DNA of 64,000 nucleotides from positions 3,738,501-3,802,500 of the forward strand of contig JAILWY010000005.1 of assembly GCA_022113835.1 (NCBI GenBank), read 5' to 3'. The position numbers and the translations under genes were made by a program. This document shows positions 1 through 12,385 of the stretch, piece by piece. The stretch is from Atopsyche davidsoni (Eukaryota > Arthropoda > Insecta > Trichoptera > Hydrobiosidae). Every line of letters begins with the position of its first letter. Positions within the stretch are counted from its first letter, which is position 1. Under the pieces are notes generated by a model, which was not told where the DNA came from, searched no databases, and saw only the letters and a program-made list of their open reading frames with translations.

Positions 1-259
1 AACAATTACAGCGTTGGGTGTTATGAACGTATTTTACAAGAACGTAAAGACAATAATGTATTTTTCAGTAAAAATAACATGTAATACTGCATCATAAAGT
101 GTTCTAGGATTTAAAGTGATTGATTCAAATGATTCGTATTTTTTGTATTAAGTTTTGACTTTATATATGTGTGTTTAATCGTTAACCCCGATATACGCGA
201 ATTTCACTTAACGCGATTTTTTCCGGAACATATCCCTCGAGTAAAGTGGGGTATTACTG
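1..259 (+). mobile_element. Tigger/pogo-like MITE, copy A (cut by window start)
   Basis: This is the right-hand part of a short non-autonomous DNA transposon, and its left end lies outside the window. It shares the internal sequence of the copies at 9442, 36971, 46493 and 1679, including the run around 'gcgttgggt..tatgaacgtattttacaag' and the end with CCCCGATATACGCGAATTTC. It finishes in GGGGTATTACTG followed by TA at 260-261, which is the expected TA target. Terminal CAGTA..TACCCCG resembles Tigger/pogo-type ends; this is a family judgement by eye. There is no coding capacity. Confidence 0.85.
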
Positions 260-497
260 TACGGTACTATTTTAATTAAATTTAAAAATAAATAAACAAA
301 TATGTACCACTAAAGTTCTCTTTGAGTAAACTATTCAAAAACTTTAAATTTTACAAAGCATGTGTTAATTTTTTGTAAATATTTAATTTAACAACTGTCT
401 CAACAACATATCACTTTGAAGCATATTAACATTCATACATGTATTAACTTAAAACCCAACAATTTGATGCACCAATAAATTATTTAAATATTAAAAT
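260..497. other. AT-rich spacer, nothing recognised
   Basis: AT-rich single-copy-looking DNA with no credible open frame, RNA gene or repeat that I can match elsewhere in the window. Confidence 0.5.
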
Positions 498-667
498 GAA
501 AAAAGTAACTTTGTATTTTGTCTTCACATTAAGTTAATTTTAATTATTTGCATTACTAGTTTCGACACGATACACTGGTTCATAATCAGATGCTTAACTA
601 AACTACAAAGTTACTTTTTTCTTTATAATAATGGATCTTCACGAATCAAATGCCTTATCCCTCAAGA
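498..667. repeat. CTGATGA/GAAAC-core repeat, copy a (degenerate)
   Basis: The block has inverted arms (AGTAACTTTGTA and TACAAAGTTACT) around a decayed core. Read on the minus strand, the core keeps CTGATTATG..GTCGAAACTAGT. The right side continues with the family tail 'ggatcttcacgaatcaaatg' and a CCTCAAGAA-like end. The same layout is seen near 12193, 14860, 24828 and 50770. It is non-coding and clearly older than the 50.9-kb copy. Confidence 0.6.
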
Positions 668-999
668 AAATTATTGAAAGTTTGATTTAGGTTCTCTCCT
701 TTTAACATCAAATTGCCAGCAATTAAACGAGCTTCCTGATTGATTCAAATACGCTTCTTTATAATTTAAAACCCGCTGGCCTAGCCCGCCGAGCCATTAG
801 CGGCGTCACGACTCACAGTAGCCGCTCGACTCCCGTCCTTCCCGAACCCCTGACCCGACCGAAAAATCTCACCTGGGAGAATATTGATTGGCGCTACACC
901 TGTGCGAGTCTAACCTGACTCCACTTGGAGCCCGACACGCCCAGCGAGCTGTGACTCACATCTCCGCTTATTACTTTCTCGCCTCAAATTTTCTGTGAG
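668..999. other. Spacer with GC-rich patch (about 771-960)
   Basis: After AT-rich sequence comes a roughly 190-bp patch rich in CpG and C-runs (for example CCCGCCGAGCC, CGACTCCCGTCC). I recognise no reading frame, repeat or RNA. The composition contrast is real; any regulatory role would be inference. Confidence 0.4.
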
Positions 1000-1540
1000 A
1001 TTGTTTCACCTGTTAGATTATATGCTATGTTCTATTTGCGTTTTTTGATCTGTTCAAAATATTTTAGTTCATGGTAGTGAAGCGCATAGTTGAAATTATT
1101 TTGCATGAAACGCTATATTTGCGTTTTCATCAATGCGTAACCGTTTGATTTTAATATTTTACTCGGTGTGAATAAGTCATCAAATCGATGTTATGAATAT
1201 AATTGATTTGAATAACGTTTTTTTTTTTTAGTTTCCTGTTTAAGCAAAATATACGCTACGTTAGCGATGGGTATGACCGTTTAATTTTGATAATCAATTT
1301 GATTCAAATAAGTCAATGAATATAAGTTTCGTGTAACGTTGTTATATCTTTGAGATAATATTTAATTTTTTGTAGTTTAATTTAAGATTTTTTTTCAAAT
1401 ATATGATGGGTTCGATCATTTTATTTTAATCATGAGCTTGACGTAAGTTGATTCTTTTCTATGAGTTTCTTATTCGATCTGTTTAAATATGCATGATGAT
1501 CAAATCAATAAATTATAGGATGACATTTGACAGGCATAGA
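1000..1540 (+). repeat. Degenerate tandem array, period about 137 bp
   Basis: Three diverged units can be lined up. The segment 'aaccgtttgattttaat' at about 1139 recurs as 'gaccgtttaattttgat' at 1275 and 'gatcattttattttaat' at 1414, giving spacings of about 136 and 139 bp. Other parts keep the phase: AATAAGTCA..TGAATATAA, AGTTTCCTGTTTAAG versus AGTTTAATTTAAG, and a repeated GATGGGT or GATGATC motif. A weaker unit seems to precede 1139. It looks like an old satellite-like array without coding potential. Confidence 0.5.
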
Positions 1541-1678
1541 AAACATCAATGGGAAATCAATTTAATAATACACACTAACTAACTCTTGACCCTATAATAT
1601 ATCCGAAATCAGGACTATATTAATTTTATTCTTATTGGAACATGTCTTGCATTAAGAAAAAGAGCTCATAAAATCCTA
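1541..1678. other. AT-rich spacer
   Basis: Short AT-rich stretch; nothing recognised before the TA at 1677-1678 that precedes the next element. Confidence 0.5.
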
Positions 1679-2190
1679 CAGTAATACTCCGCTTTACGCG
1701 TGTGATACGTTCCGGAAAAAATCGCGTTAAGTGAAATTCGCGTATATCGGGGTTTGAGGAGATGACATAAAATTTTATTTTAATATTTTCCTTTACTTGT
1801 CTACAGACTATATATTTCTTTAATACAGTAGTTCCGGAAAAAATCGCGTTAAGTGAAATTCGCGTATATCGGGGTTTACGATTAAACATACATACATAGT
1901 CAAAATTTAATACAAAAAAAAATCATTTGCAACAATCACTTTAATTTTAAGAACACTTTATGCAGTATTACATGCTATTTTTACTGAAAAATACATCTAT
2001 TAACTTTTGGGTAGCGTTTCTTTTACGTTCTTGTAAAATACGTTCATAAAGCCCAACGCTGTTTTTAATTGTTAAGAGAAGTCAATGACTAAATTTTGTT
2101 CATACACATTCTTAAAATAAGAAATTCGCGTAATGCGAGGCATTTTAACGCAAAATTTGAAATTCGCGTTATAGTGAAACCGCGCATAAC
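1679..2190 (-). mobile_element. Tigger/pogo-like MITE, copy B, rearranged
   Basis: This copy is reversed relative to copies A, C and D. It begins CAGTAATACTCCGCTTTACG at 1679 after a TA. A first partial end (1679-1755) is followed by about 70 bp (1757-1825) that also flanks copy C at 9835-9905 in the opposite orientation. A second, shortened end then starts at 1826 (CAGTAGTTCCGGAA) and runs into the normal internal sequence. The far terminus is lost after CCGCGCATAAC near 2190. The end duplication suggests a longer subfamily or a nested rearrangement. Confidence 0.8.
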
Positions 2191-2419
2191 TTGTTAAAAA
2201 AAATTTAAACAAAATGTTATAGGTTAATGTTATTGAAATATTTTGGTACAAAAACCCACGCCCGTATGATGAATTTGTAACAATTAGACACCTGAAGAAT
2301 GCCATGCCGAATCTAGTCCATACAAATTAGCACTAACGGGTAACTGCACGTTAAACAACTAACTGCATCTATAATAAGCGCGTCAAAAAAAAGCATTGTT
2401 GAAATTAAATCGCATTAAA
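2191..2419. other. AT-rich spacer
   Basis: AT-rich DNA following the truncated MITE; nothing recognised. Confidence 0.5.
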
Positions 2420-2960
2420 TCCGCGGCACGCATGATGCAACCTCCCGGCAGCGACTGTCGCGGAGTGGCGAAGCGATCGCAAAAAACCCCGCAATTATTT
2501 CATTCTTACCGCGTCAGTTAAAAACCGGCAAAAAAACTGGTAAATAAAACACAACACTACTTATAAAAAGTGCCGCGGGCGGTATGCGAAGAGGTATACC
2601 ATCAGCGAACGAGTTTCTGCTCCCAAGTCCTCGAGTGAGCTCCGGCGGCCGCCTCGCTCGCCCCCGACTCCTTATTGGTCCAAATTACCGCTCCGCCGCA
2701 TAGAAAAACATTTAATAAATCATTTGAAATTGTCCGAGAGAAACCAGAGCGTCCGCCAAAGCTGTGTTTTGGCTTAATGGTCGCGGCTATCATTACTATT
2801 TTAAGTTTTTAATTCGACGCGTAGTCGCCTTCGCGGCGTCTCGTGCGAATCCGAGCAAAGCGGATGCCCGCGATTCTGTTTCCGTCCGCGTGGACTGCAA
2901 GTATTATTTAAATGTGCAGCGCAACGGCAACCGATCATTACTGTGACGATTAGACGAGAT
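2420..2960. other. Long GC-rich patch, function unknown
   Basis: About 540 bp of relatively GC-rich, CpG-containing DNA (CGCGGAGTGGCGAAGCGATCG near 2459, CGGCGGCCGCCTCGCTCGCC near 2642). Short open frames exist on both strands (2602-2793 minus, 2764-2946 plus), but neither resembles a known domain. It may be a conserved regulatory element, promoter-proximal sequence or exon of a host gene; the sequence alone does not decide. Confidence 0.35.
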
Positions 2961-5269
2961 CTCGAAAATAACCAGCCGATGGGCGGGAATATCTAATTGG
3001 ACAAAAAATCGATACATCTCCATGTATGTTATAAAAAAAGGACGGTTCAAATACTTTTAATAAATGAATGCAGCCATAATTTGGCTCGAACAAGCATGCG
3101 ATGTTCATAAATGTTTGCTATGCTTTAAAAATATCTATCAGATAATTATAAACAATCGTTTTATTCTCTAGTAAGTATCTTGTACAAGTTTTTTGGCGTA
3201 TTAGATTCTTGTGAATGACTGCAATGAATATAAAGCTCAGCAACTTAAAAATAGATGGCACTATTTAAACTTACATATATTATAAATGTACCACTTTTTT
3301 AATTTTTTTTTAAATCTTATACATATAAACAGCTCAAGTGTCTTCTATTATTAAATTTACCATCATATGTAATGTTAGAGATATTTATAAAAATTATTGA
3401 TTGTTTTATTTTCTTATTAACATTACTCTTTTTTTATATTTTCGGGTGTTATTTATTTACATTATTTTTTTAACTCGAAAAGTTATTCCACAAACCTAAA
3501 TAATCTTCCAAGATTCGAAGTATCGATAAGTCCACCTAGATGAGCGGGAGTTGAAGACTTTGCTGCCATTATAACTGAGCTATTCTTTTACTATTACACT
3601 GTACTAAAGTAATTTTACTCAACGATATACAAATATATTTTATTGCTAAAGAAAGTAAAAACAATATACTCAAAGAAACTTATTTATATACGAGTACATA
3701 TTAAACAACATCGGCATTACTGATTATACCCGAGTAACTGCTAATTGATTGATTCCCTGGAAAGTCAGCACTAAAGATGTTTTTTTTATTATAAAAAACC
3801 GTTAAATCTTTATTTTGAATGGACGAAAATCGTTTCTATGCGCTGTTACTAATTTTTTTAAACTATACATTATATAATAATACATTTTTTCATAAATCCA
3901 ATAATTTAAGTATTCCTTACGCTTGAAAAATGATTGTCAATACATCACATACACTTGAATTTACTTATAATTCGTCACATAGCACAATACCGCATACAAA
4001 ACAGTAATATTTCTTTAGGTACTTGTAATAAGTTTACCTTTTATATGCGTCCATCCAGGTGTAAAGAAATCTTAGACACTTGATTCAATGCAACTTAAAG
4101 CAGAAAATACTCGGAGTTTCAAATTATTCCACGGTTGTAAAATTATCTTTACGATGATAATTTTTCAAGTGTCAAAAGTAGGCATCGAAGGCAATTGGTA
4201 ATAACCTAATTTTAAAGAACCTCTTGAATAAAAGACTACCGGTGCATTGTCTTAAGATGCGTGTAATATATTACTGTTTCTATGCACTTAGCTCTTGTTT
4301 CTTGGCACACTTTCAACAATTAGCTGCGCACCGAGGCAGTTCCAATTTAAACAATGGGATGTGACATAATGACTTACTTCCAAAAATTGCTACTTCTTTC
4401 AATTTGGACGACCTAATTCTCTTTTTGTTTTATTTTTTCCAGTTGAAATTAGTTACAGACTTGATTGTATACAGGGTAGCATCCCCTAATGAAACAACGG
4501 ACTTTAACAATGCGCTGACACACTTATGGCGTTCTTTTCTGTGTAAGTCAACCATAAATGTGAAAATGTCATAAAATAATCCCATGGCTTCGACAGAAAT
4601 ACTGTCTCGGCAAAAAATTCTATGTTCATAGTATTTTAGCACAACAGCAAATTCCTACTAAATTTAATAAAAACTATAAAAATGCTTCAAAGTAAACGAC
4701 ATTTTTAAAAGAAAATATTTTGACTCCCTAAGTTTTATCAAGCGTTTTTTTAATTCCTTCTGAATTGCTTTAATTTTAATAATATTCTTAATTAAGAAAA
4801 AAACTACCATTACTAGAGTTGATTGATTTTTATTTTTAAAGCACCGGATTTTTTTATATCCAATAAACTGTTTTAATAGTACCTAAAGTAAAGAGATTGT
4901 CTTTTAATAAAATAACTTCATTTTGGGCAGCAATCAATATAACAAAATTACTAAGTATTTTTGTATAAATTAAAGATTTATAAGTGCTGATTATAACTGT
5001 ACGACTAAAGTAAAAACTAATAGCGATTTCGCTAAATAAAAAAAAAAAACATAAGGGCTCTACTAAGAAGAAGTAACACAACGGCGTTTCATAAATTCCA
5101 ATGCGTTTCTTATTAAAAATGAATATCCTGGAGAGCCTCATAGCGGGGGATATAAATATAAAAACGCGTATTCGGGGAAAAGGTTATGATGTTACGAAAC
5201 AAAAAACTGTCACCTCCATATATTTCACTTACCTTTTTCTACCGGTTTAATCAAAACAAACAAATCTCT
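2961..5269. other. AT-rich stretch without recognisable genes
   Basis: Over 2 kb of AT-rich DNA with many poly-A/T runs. Short frames on the minus strand at 4430-4642 and 4854-5141 have composition typical of random AT-rich sequence and no motif I recognise. I see no transposon ends here. Confidence 0.5.
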
Positions 5270-6098
5270 AAATGAGCGGCGCACACATTCGGATATTCTC
5301 TCGGATCACAGAGGACTCGCTCCCGGGCCGAGCACGCAACGTCATAAACATCTCAAATTTTTAACGTTCCCATCAGGTGAGATCCCACGTGTGTTTTTTC
5401 CTCGGCCCGGGGCGGACTGGCGGTCGCGTCGCGCTACAATACGTTTTTTTTTTTCGAGCGCAGGTAAAAAAAGCAGTTATTGTGTGAAATAAAGCAATTC
5501 CTTTTGCCGAGTCCAAATATCTACCTGTCCCATCTAAACGTTTCTGGAAAATGCGCACTGTACACATCGGTTTATTTTACAAGGTGTTTCAAAGGAAGAC
5601 ACGGCGTATACCTCAAGTGTATAAATATAAAGCACTGTAGTTGAAGCCGTCTTGAAAATGTATTAGCATAGAATATATATGGGCTAAGGAGGCCTTGTTT
5701 ATTTTGAAGTTTTAGTGACATATCACAACTGGGGGTAAAAATAACTATCACTAGGATACATATCTAAAAATTAGTAAATAAAGTATATTTTTGAGTTTTG
5801 TACATCTACTATGCGGATTTGATGACTTTACGAAGAAATTTTTCGTTGAAACTGTCATTTGATGTTGATCTGAAGATCTCTCGCATCCGCGATCGTTTCA
5901 CGTCGCGGGTTGCCGTAATGCAGCATTGCAGTTCACAATTACATTCGGAACACCATATACGCCCGTGCAGTCCCCGACGACTGCGTTCCTCGGAGTAATC
6001 TCCCTTTTTTCTTAGAAATTAATAGATGTGTGGTAATTTTGATGGACGCATTAGTTCGCGCGTGAGAAGATTCCCTGGCCGTAAAGGCCGTACGTGCG
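5270..6098. other. Region with several GC-rich patches
   Basis: Patches of CpG-bearing sequence lie at about 5275-5450 (with CTCCCGGGCCGAGC and CTCGGCCCGGGGCGG), 5880-6000 (CGATCGTTTCACGTCGCGGG) and from 6050 on, separated by AT-rich DNA. The 5798-5998 plus-strand frame ends in one of them but matches nothing I know. Function is unknown. Confidence 0.35.
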
Positions 6099-6144
6099 CC
6101 TCGGCCCTCCCAGAGCCGGCCTGGAGGGCCGAGGAGGGCCGAGG
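6099..6144 (+). repeat. Perfect 12-bp GC-rich hairpin with adjoining tandem copy
   Basis: CCTCGGCCCTCC at 6099-6110 is the exact reverse complement of GGAGGGCCGAGG at 6123-6134, with a 12-nt loop containing AGAGCCGGC. The right arm is followed by a second AGGGCCGAGG (6135-6144). No T-run follows, so it does not look like a terminator-type structure. Confidence 0.7.
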
Positions 6145-9100
6145 AGTTCCGGGCAACTTGGCACTTGCGACTTTAGAAGCTCTCATACGCGATTGTGTTA
6201 TCTGAGTGTGTAGCGATTACTTTTTCGTCCGTAAAGCCGCCAGTTTGAGCATTTCAATTCGTACTAAGCTCGCGTTTGCGCTAGTAGAATATACTGCCAC
6301 AAAAATTGTATATGTAATACATATGAATCGTGCGATCCACAAAAACTATACAACACATTCTTGTAGATATTCAAGCATTTTTTTTTTTATGACAATAGTT
6401 AACATATAAAAAACCTTTCTCAAAACACAGTTAATACTATTTTACGCTCAGACTTAGAGTACACGGATTTCTACCTGTGAATTAGGACATCGCATTAAGT
6501 TATTTTCAATATTTCTATAATATTTTTCAATACATGATGATATCAAACAATTGGAAAACTGTTAGACATGCTTCTTTGTAATAAAAAAACAACTGCATAA
6601 ATAAATTGTTTTTTTTTTAATAGTTCCATGAGATATAACGTTATCCGCAGCCATGTCAAATGCTTTTGATATTAGAATAAGCTTAAAATTAATACTATTA
6701 AGCTTCCTTATTAAAAGTAGCTACGTAAAGTTTCAATCTTTATTCTAAAGAGGAATTTCATACTGTTAACAATATATTTTCAGTGTAAACGTTTACATAT
6801 TTTAGATTAAAAAAAATATATTGAAAAAATAGCAAAGTAAGTTGATTGTACACATGCATAAAAACTTTTGAGAGCTGCCCGTAATATTCGTTTCCGAGAG
6901 CATAAAATTTTGTGGAGAAGGTGAGTAAAAAATGACATGTCTGATAACAATATCTGGTTCAATTGAGGTATTATCATATTCCATGAAGCATTCCAATAAT
7001 AATAGTATTTATTAATGATTTCACATTCCTCCAGGCGATGCGTAATGGCCCCCGGGCTCGGGGGACGCTGATTTAATTAGGATTTTGTACGCGATATAGA
7101 AGGCATTAGCAGGCGTTAATGTGTATTGCCCCAAATGCCAAGCAAAAACAAAGTTACAACAACTTTATACAGTATTGTACTGACGATTTCCTAGAATTGG
7201 TATCGAGACATTGTTAAAAATATCACTGTAAAGATCGACAAGACATATGTTCATGATACACCAGAAGAACGGAAAGGCTTGATTGATTTATGAAATGACC
7301 GCAACGGAAATAATTTGTAATTAATAAACCTTTGTCGGTTGTCTAATGTCAAAAGTATAATTATTTTTTTTTTAAATCATTACTACTGTAGATGAATAAG
7401 CTATGTGAAAAGTTCAGAAATAACTTAAAATAAATAATGACTGCTTCTATTATTGTAATCGCAAGAAAAACAATCCTAAGTAGTTCCAGAAATATCCATA
7501 GTAAGAAAGAATCATACTTTCATCGCCTTTCAAAAACTCTGGTTAAATTTGGCACAAAAGTCTTGTTGATTTTAAGTTTACTTACAAAAACTAACAGGCA
7601 TTCGGACGTATAGTGGACAGGTAATGAAATTTTACTCTTGTTTTTCTATGTAAGCGTAGGTAGTATTTAGCAGGATTTGAGGACATTAGGATGACAAAGG
7701 GGCGAAGGATGTGACTATCTGTCACAGGAATCTTATAAATGGCTAACGGAAAACTATTCAGTTATACAGAGTAACTGTGACGTCCGCTTTACTTTACCCT
7801 TAAAAATTGTTACTTAACGGACAAGCGTGGGTAAATTTTTGTATTCAAGGTTAAAAAATGTAATTTTAAAACTGAAACTATTATTTTGCTTTTGAAAGTG
7901 AAATTTACCAAATACCTGCCTAGAGAATATTTGATTAATCTTGTTATTTTTAATTAATTTTTAATAATCTTTATTACAAAAATTATTCAAAAGTATATTC
8001 AGCAGAATTTCAAATTACAGCTATTCATCCTCATTTGCAGAATATCAATATAAATAAGGTAGTTTTTTTTATTTGTTTGGAATTTTATTAATCAAAGTCT
8101 TGATAATAGATTAAATATTTAGTTATGCTTATAAAACTGATAAATATACTACATATTAAACTAACGTACATAGAGCTATCAACGGCATTTAGTAATAATT
8201 ACCGGATATTCCACGAAGGTACGTGGCGCATAGAAATCCTTCCTAGAGGTGATAAGAGAGGAACCAATCAGCACAGCACTTAATCAACTAAGCCACACTT
8301 CCACCCTCGGGGATGATCTCGAACCTTCCTCAATCAAATACCAAGAAAACACTCACTCCAGCACACACAATGGAATATAACAATGCGAAGATTTGGTTTT
8401 GTATCGCGTCCATTATGTCGTGTTATTCTTGCATTATGGCCCGTCCACGAGGCACGTGGGGCCACGCGAGGAACAATGGAGTTTTCAGTAGAAATGCAAT
8501 GTTGTTTTCGTTTTACCTGGTTAATTGTTTCGATTGTGAATACCTGCTGGTAATTAAGAAATTCGTACGCAGCAAGGTGCCTTTTACCTGTACAACAAAA
8601 CGCTAAACATGCAAGTTTAGTCTTCGGAAACACAAGCAATGGAATTTTATTTTCAATAAATCGTAAACGTTGTTTTTATAATAAAATATAAATCATAGCA
8701 ATCATTGTATATTTAAGTTTATTCTATATTTTTTTTACGGTATATCCAAAGCTTAATTTGTAATATCAGCCGCTAGTGGTGAGCAATTTACTTGCCTATT
8801 TCTCAAGACATGTTTTATATGTTTATAATGATAACTCATTATTTTTAAAAATAAAACGTTTCAGAAGGTTCCACCAAACCACAGACTGTAAAATGGCCGC
8901 GGCGGCGTAGTGTCATTTACTTTATTGTCTATGTCATTAGGAGTCACCTTCGAGCATAAAATATGCTACTTTTACGAGAGGAGGCATCGGTTTTGCGGTT
9001 TCGCAGCCAGAGAATTTCAAAGGATTGTTAACCAGCTGTGCCTCGATGACGATACCGCACAGCTATCACTCTACTGTTTTAATGCTCGATGATTGTCACC

Positions 9101-9440
9101 GTAAATACCTTAAGTGACAATAAATGGCAGTCTATAATAATGTCTCATTTTGCGGTTAGACGATCAATATTTTTTTTCCTATAGAAATACATTTTGAAAT
9201 TTAAAAGATTTATGTACAATAATGATACTAAGTGACAGAACACAATACGTATTTTATGGACCCATATCGACTGTTTGCCAATTTGAGCGTTTTTTGATTT
9301 AATGAATGAACACTGAACATGTCTCAGTGCTGTGGTTTTGACATTCAAAGTATAGTGGTTCAATAAAAAACAAATTAAATAACTTTGCAGCGTATGTATT
9401 CGTTTCAGTGTAACTATATATTTTAAAGGTTGAATATTAT
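6145..9440. other. AT-rich stretch, only small GC-rich islets
   Basis: Mostly AT-rich non-coding DNA. Small higher-GC islets occur near 7030-7075 (CCCCCGGGCTCGGGGGACG, an imperfect palindrome), 8435-8475 and 8885-9065. Overlapping frames at 8313-8639 on both strands are likely chance. I found no RNA gene or transposon boundary. Confidence 0.45.
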
Positions 9441-9441
9441 A

Positions 9442-9834
9442 CAGTAATACCCCGCTTTACGCTACCCTGTTATGCGCGGTTTCACTATAACACGAATATA
9501 AAATTTCGCGTTAAAATGCCTGGCATTACGCGAATTTATTATTTTAAGAATGTGTATGAACATAATGTAGTCATTGACTTCTGTTAACAATTTAAAACAG
9601 CGTTGGGGTTATGAACGTATTTTACAAGAACGTAAAAGAAACGCTACCCAAAAGACAAAAGATGTATTTTTCAGCAAAAATAACATGAAATACTGCATAA
9701 AGTTTTCTTAGAAATAAAGTGATTGATTCATATTTTTTGTATTAAGTTTTTACTATGTATGTATGTTTAATCGTAAACCCCGATATATGCGAATTTCACA
9801 TAACGCGATTTTTTCCGGAACTACTGTATTACTG
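9442..9834 (+). mobile_element. Tigger/pogo-like MITE, copy C
   Basis: Nearly full length. The left end is CAGTAATACCCCGCTTTACG at 9442, preceded by TA. The internal part is shared with copies A, B, D and E. The right end is shortened: CCGGAACTACTG directly followed by TATTACTGTA, so the boundary is 9826 or 9834. Sequence 9835-9905 just outside is shared, inverted, with 1757-1825 of copy B. Confidence 0.85.
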
Positions 9835-10404
9835 TATTAAAGAAATATAAAGTTTGTAGACAAATAAGGGAAATGGTTAAAATAAAATATTATGTCATCT
9901 AAACAATAAATAGAATCATATTTACTTAATATATAATTAAATCGTACACTTTTTAATTTATTTTAAATAAAAACTTTTAGATAAATAATTGTTTTTTTTT
10001 TATGAAATATGTTAAATTACGTCTACTCTGCTTCAACCCTTTTCAAAGCGGAGCTAATCAATCTTTTAACGAATGAATAAACTATAATGTAAAATAACAC
10101 GAAAACAACGAGTATTTTTTTAAAAATAACAAATCCGTCACACTACGAGTGAACTAGCATCCTTAACCCTCGGCGGCTCGAACTGAAACCGTTCGTGTGC
10201 AAAAAACGGGCACGCCGGACCCGACCGCGCCAACCTCTCATGGGGTCCGTGGGACCCACCCCCATGAATGACCCCCTCGGGCCTGGGCAACGAGACCAAT
10301 AAGCCTCACTATTTAAAATACTTTAATAATATTAACGTTTAATATGTCTTAACAATAATTTATAGCAACACAATTAAAAAAAAAAAATTCACGAATAATA
10401 TAAA
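9835..10404. other. Spacer with shared flank and GC-rich patch
   Basis: 9835-9905 is homologous to 1757-1825 inside copy B. AT-rich DNA follows, then a GC-rich patch at about 10160-10300 with an imperfect inverted repeat (CATGGGGTCCGTGGGACCC..CCCCATG). I recognise no gene. Confidence 0.45.
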
Positions 10405-10542
10405 GGTGTCCCAAAATTAACGCAAGATTTGAATTAAATATAAAACGCAGTTTTTAGTCTTTTGGTTGTTATTTTTTAAATGAATCATAAAGTCAATACA
10501 ATAAGGTTATCCAAGCAAATCTTGTGTTAATTTTGGGACACC
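10405..10542. mobile_element. 138-bp mariner-like MITE with matching terminal repeats
   Basis: Terminal inverted repeats of about 27 bp start GGTGTCCCAAAATTAACGCA at the left and end TTAATTTTGGGACACC at the right. They differ by only a base or so and sit in AT/TA-rich flanks. The right terminus of the 63.3-kb transposase fragment (TTAATTTTGCGACACCC) is closely related, so this is probably a deletion derivative of that mariner/Tc1-superfamily group. There is no coding sequence. Confidence 0.85.
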
Positions 10543-12192
10543 TATATAATCGTAATTCCCGTATCAAGCTAGCTGGTGAATTTTTGTTTAAATGAAATAA
10601 TTGCAAGTCAAGTAATTTCTTATAAAGAGTTCTGTATGTTCAAACCTCTTTCAATCTCATATTTTGTATTAGATCGTTATTAATATTTATATCGTTTTAC
10701 GAAATAGCTATAAACAAATACATACTAATAATTGTATATATCTTTAGAATTTAGCTCAAAATAAGAATTATAAAGATTTTTTAGAATAAAAGGTACAATT
10801 CGCAAATTTCTAAGTAATCAAAATTATGTCTTCACATCCAAATAAATACATTATTATTAATGTTTGTAATTTTACTCCGTGCAAAAAGTTTACGTTTTAT
10901 CACCGATAGCTTATTTTCACTTGTAAGAAATAATATATCTTTCAAAACACTTGTTATTAAACTAACTCAAATTATCTAATGAATATATCTTATTAATAAC
11001 TTATCATCACAAATTGGAAATATGTCTAGTAATAATAGCACACACCTATAGAACTCCATTCAATAAACATCTTCGCTCAACAGTAGCCAGCACTGGCTGT
11101 GAGGCGAGTTAATTTTTTTCATTTTATTGTCAAATTTTAATTATTTTTATAATTAAATAATATAGATTTCAAGATCAAACCCGATAGTTTTGAAGGTGTT
11201 AAGTGGCAGCACGCTCCCACGGGCGTTGGCCGTGTTTATATTTAGGCGCAACCCCTTGTGGCCCGCGACCTCTCTGGTATAGGGGCACAAAAAACCCACC
11301 CTTCCCCTGAGAGCGCGGTCCTCAAGGCGCTAACCGTTATACTAAGAGGCTTCAAACTATACCGAGAATACATAATGATGAACAGATATAGAATTAAGTC
11401 TTTGCTGTTTGGCATAAAGGGCATAAGTCACCGTGCTCTACAATTGCTTGATGTTGAGCATCAGGAAGCTTTATATAGAATATGTATAGTATAAACATAT
11501 CTATTTATACTATATCCTGAAAAGGTTTACAGAAGGTCCATTTGTTTTATATTTATGCGCCAGATTAATAACTACCCCTTGATATATCTCTTTGAATTCG
11601 TATTACGTATATCGTAATTTTTTATATAAGTGTAAAAATAATATATAATATTATATTTGAGAATATATAAATTAAAAAAATAGTGTTTTAAAAGATTCAA
11701 TGCTAATATTGAAAGTATTTTTTTAAAATTTTATTTATTAGGCCAATAGCATTTCATTAGTTAACTAAATTAAAATGTCCCGTATATATTAACTACCAAA
11801 AAATGAAAATGTGTTTAGCGCTTTAGATATATTAGCAGAATAAGAATTTATATTCGTTCATTAATATAATTACATTACGGCAATATCATTTCTTTTTACT
11901 TTTGTCTCATTATTTATAGTTTTTGTAGACCGTAAATTAACAAGTACGCTTTAACATCATTAGACAATTAACTAATATTGCTATAATACAAGGAATGGCT
12001 ATGAATATGACAGCTTGGTTTTTTTTTTTTTTTTCAGGAAATACGATTAATTATATAGTTTGTATGAGCTTTTGAGTCATTGAGTTGCAAAACCCAATCT
12101 GAAAATCAATGTCATTTTTGAGTAAACTGCTTAAACCTTTGATAGAAATATTCCGATTAAAACAAATTATACTGATAAAAAATATAATGAAA
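10543..12192. other. AT-rich stretch, one GC-richer islet
   Basis: Long AT-rich DNA. The islet at about 11200-11340 (GGCCCGCGACCTC.., CCCCTGAGAGCGCGGTCC) has overlapping short frames on both strands (11242-11494), none recognisable. A 20-bp poly-T lies near 12019-12036. Confidence 0.45.
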
Positions 12193-12385
12193 TGAGATAA
12201 TCATCAGATGCATAACTAAGCTGTTTAGTTATGCATCTGATGATGACCTAGTCTATTTGGTCGAAACTAGGCATGCAAAAAATATAATAAACTCAAAGTG
12301 AAGACAGAATACACTGTTACTTTTATCATTACAATAATGAATCTTCACCAATCAAATGCCTTGTCCCTCAACAAGAGTATCTTTT
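12193..12385 (+). repeat. CTGATGA/GAAAC-core repeat, copy b, with 19-bp palindrome
   Basis: A perfect inverted repeat, 12201-12219 against 12225-12243 with loop GCTGT, leads into the core. CTGATGA at 12237-12243, a GACC/GGTC pairing, and GAAAC at 12263-12267 make up the core. The family tail follows (ATAATAAACTCAAAGTGAAG, then the block ending CCTCAACAAGAG). The repeat continues into a piggyBac-like insertion downstream, and the same arrangement occurs inverted at 24.3-24.98 kb. Confidence 0.75.

Noticed and set aside
5582..5606. Possible mariner-type terminus (AGGTGTTTCAAAGGAAG)
   Set aside because: It resembles some mariner ends, but no matching inverted partner was found downstream.
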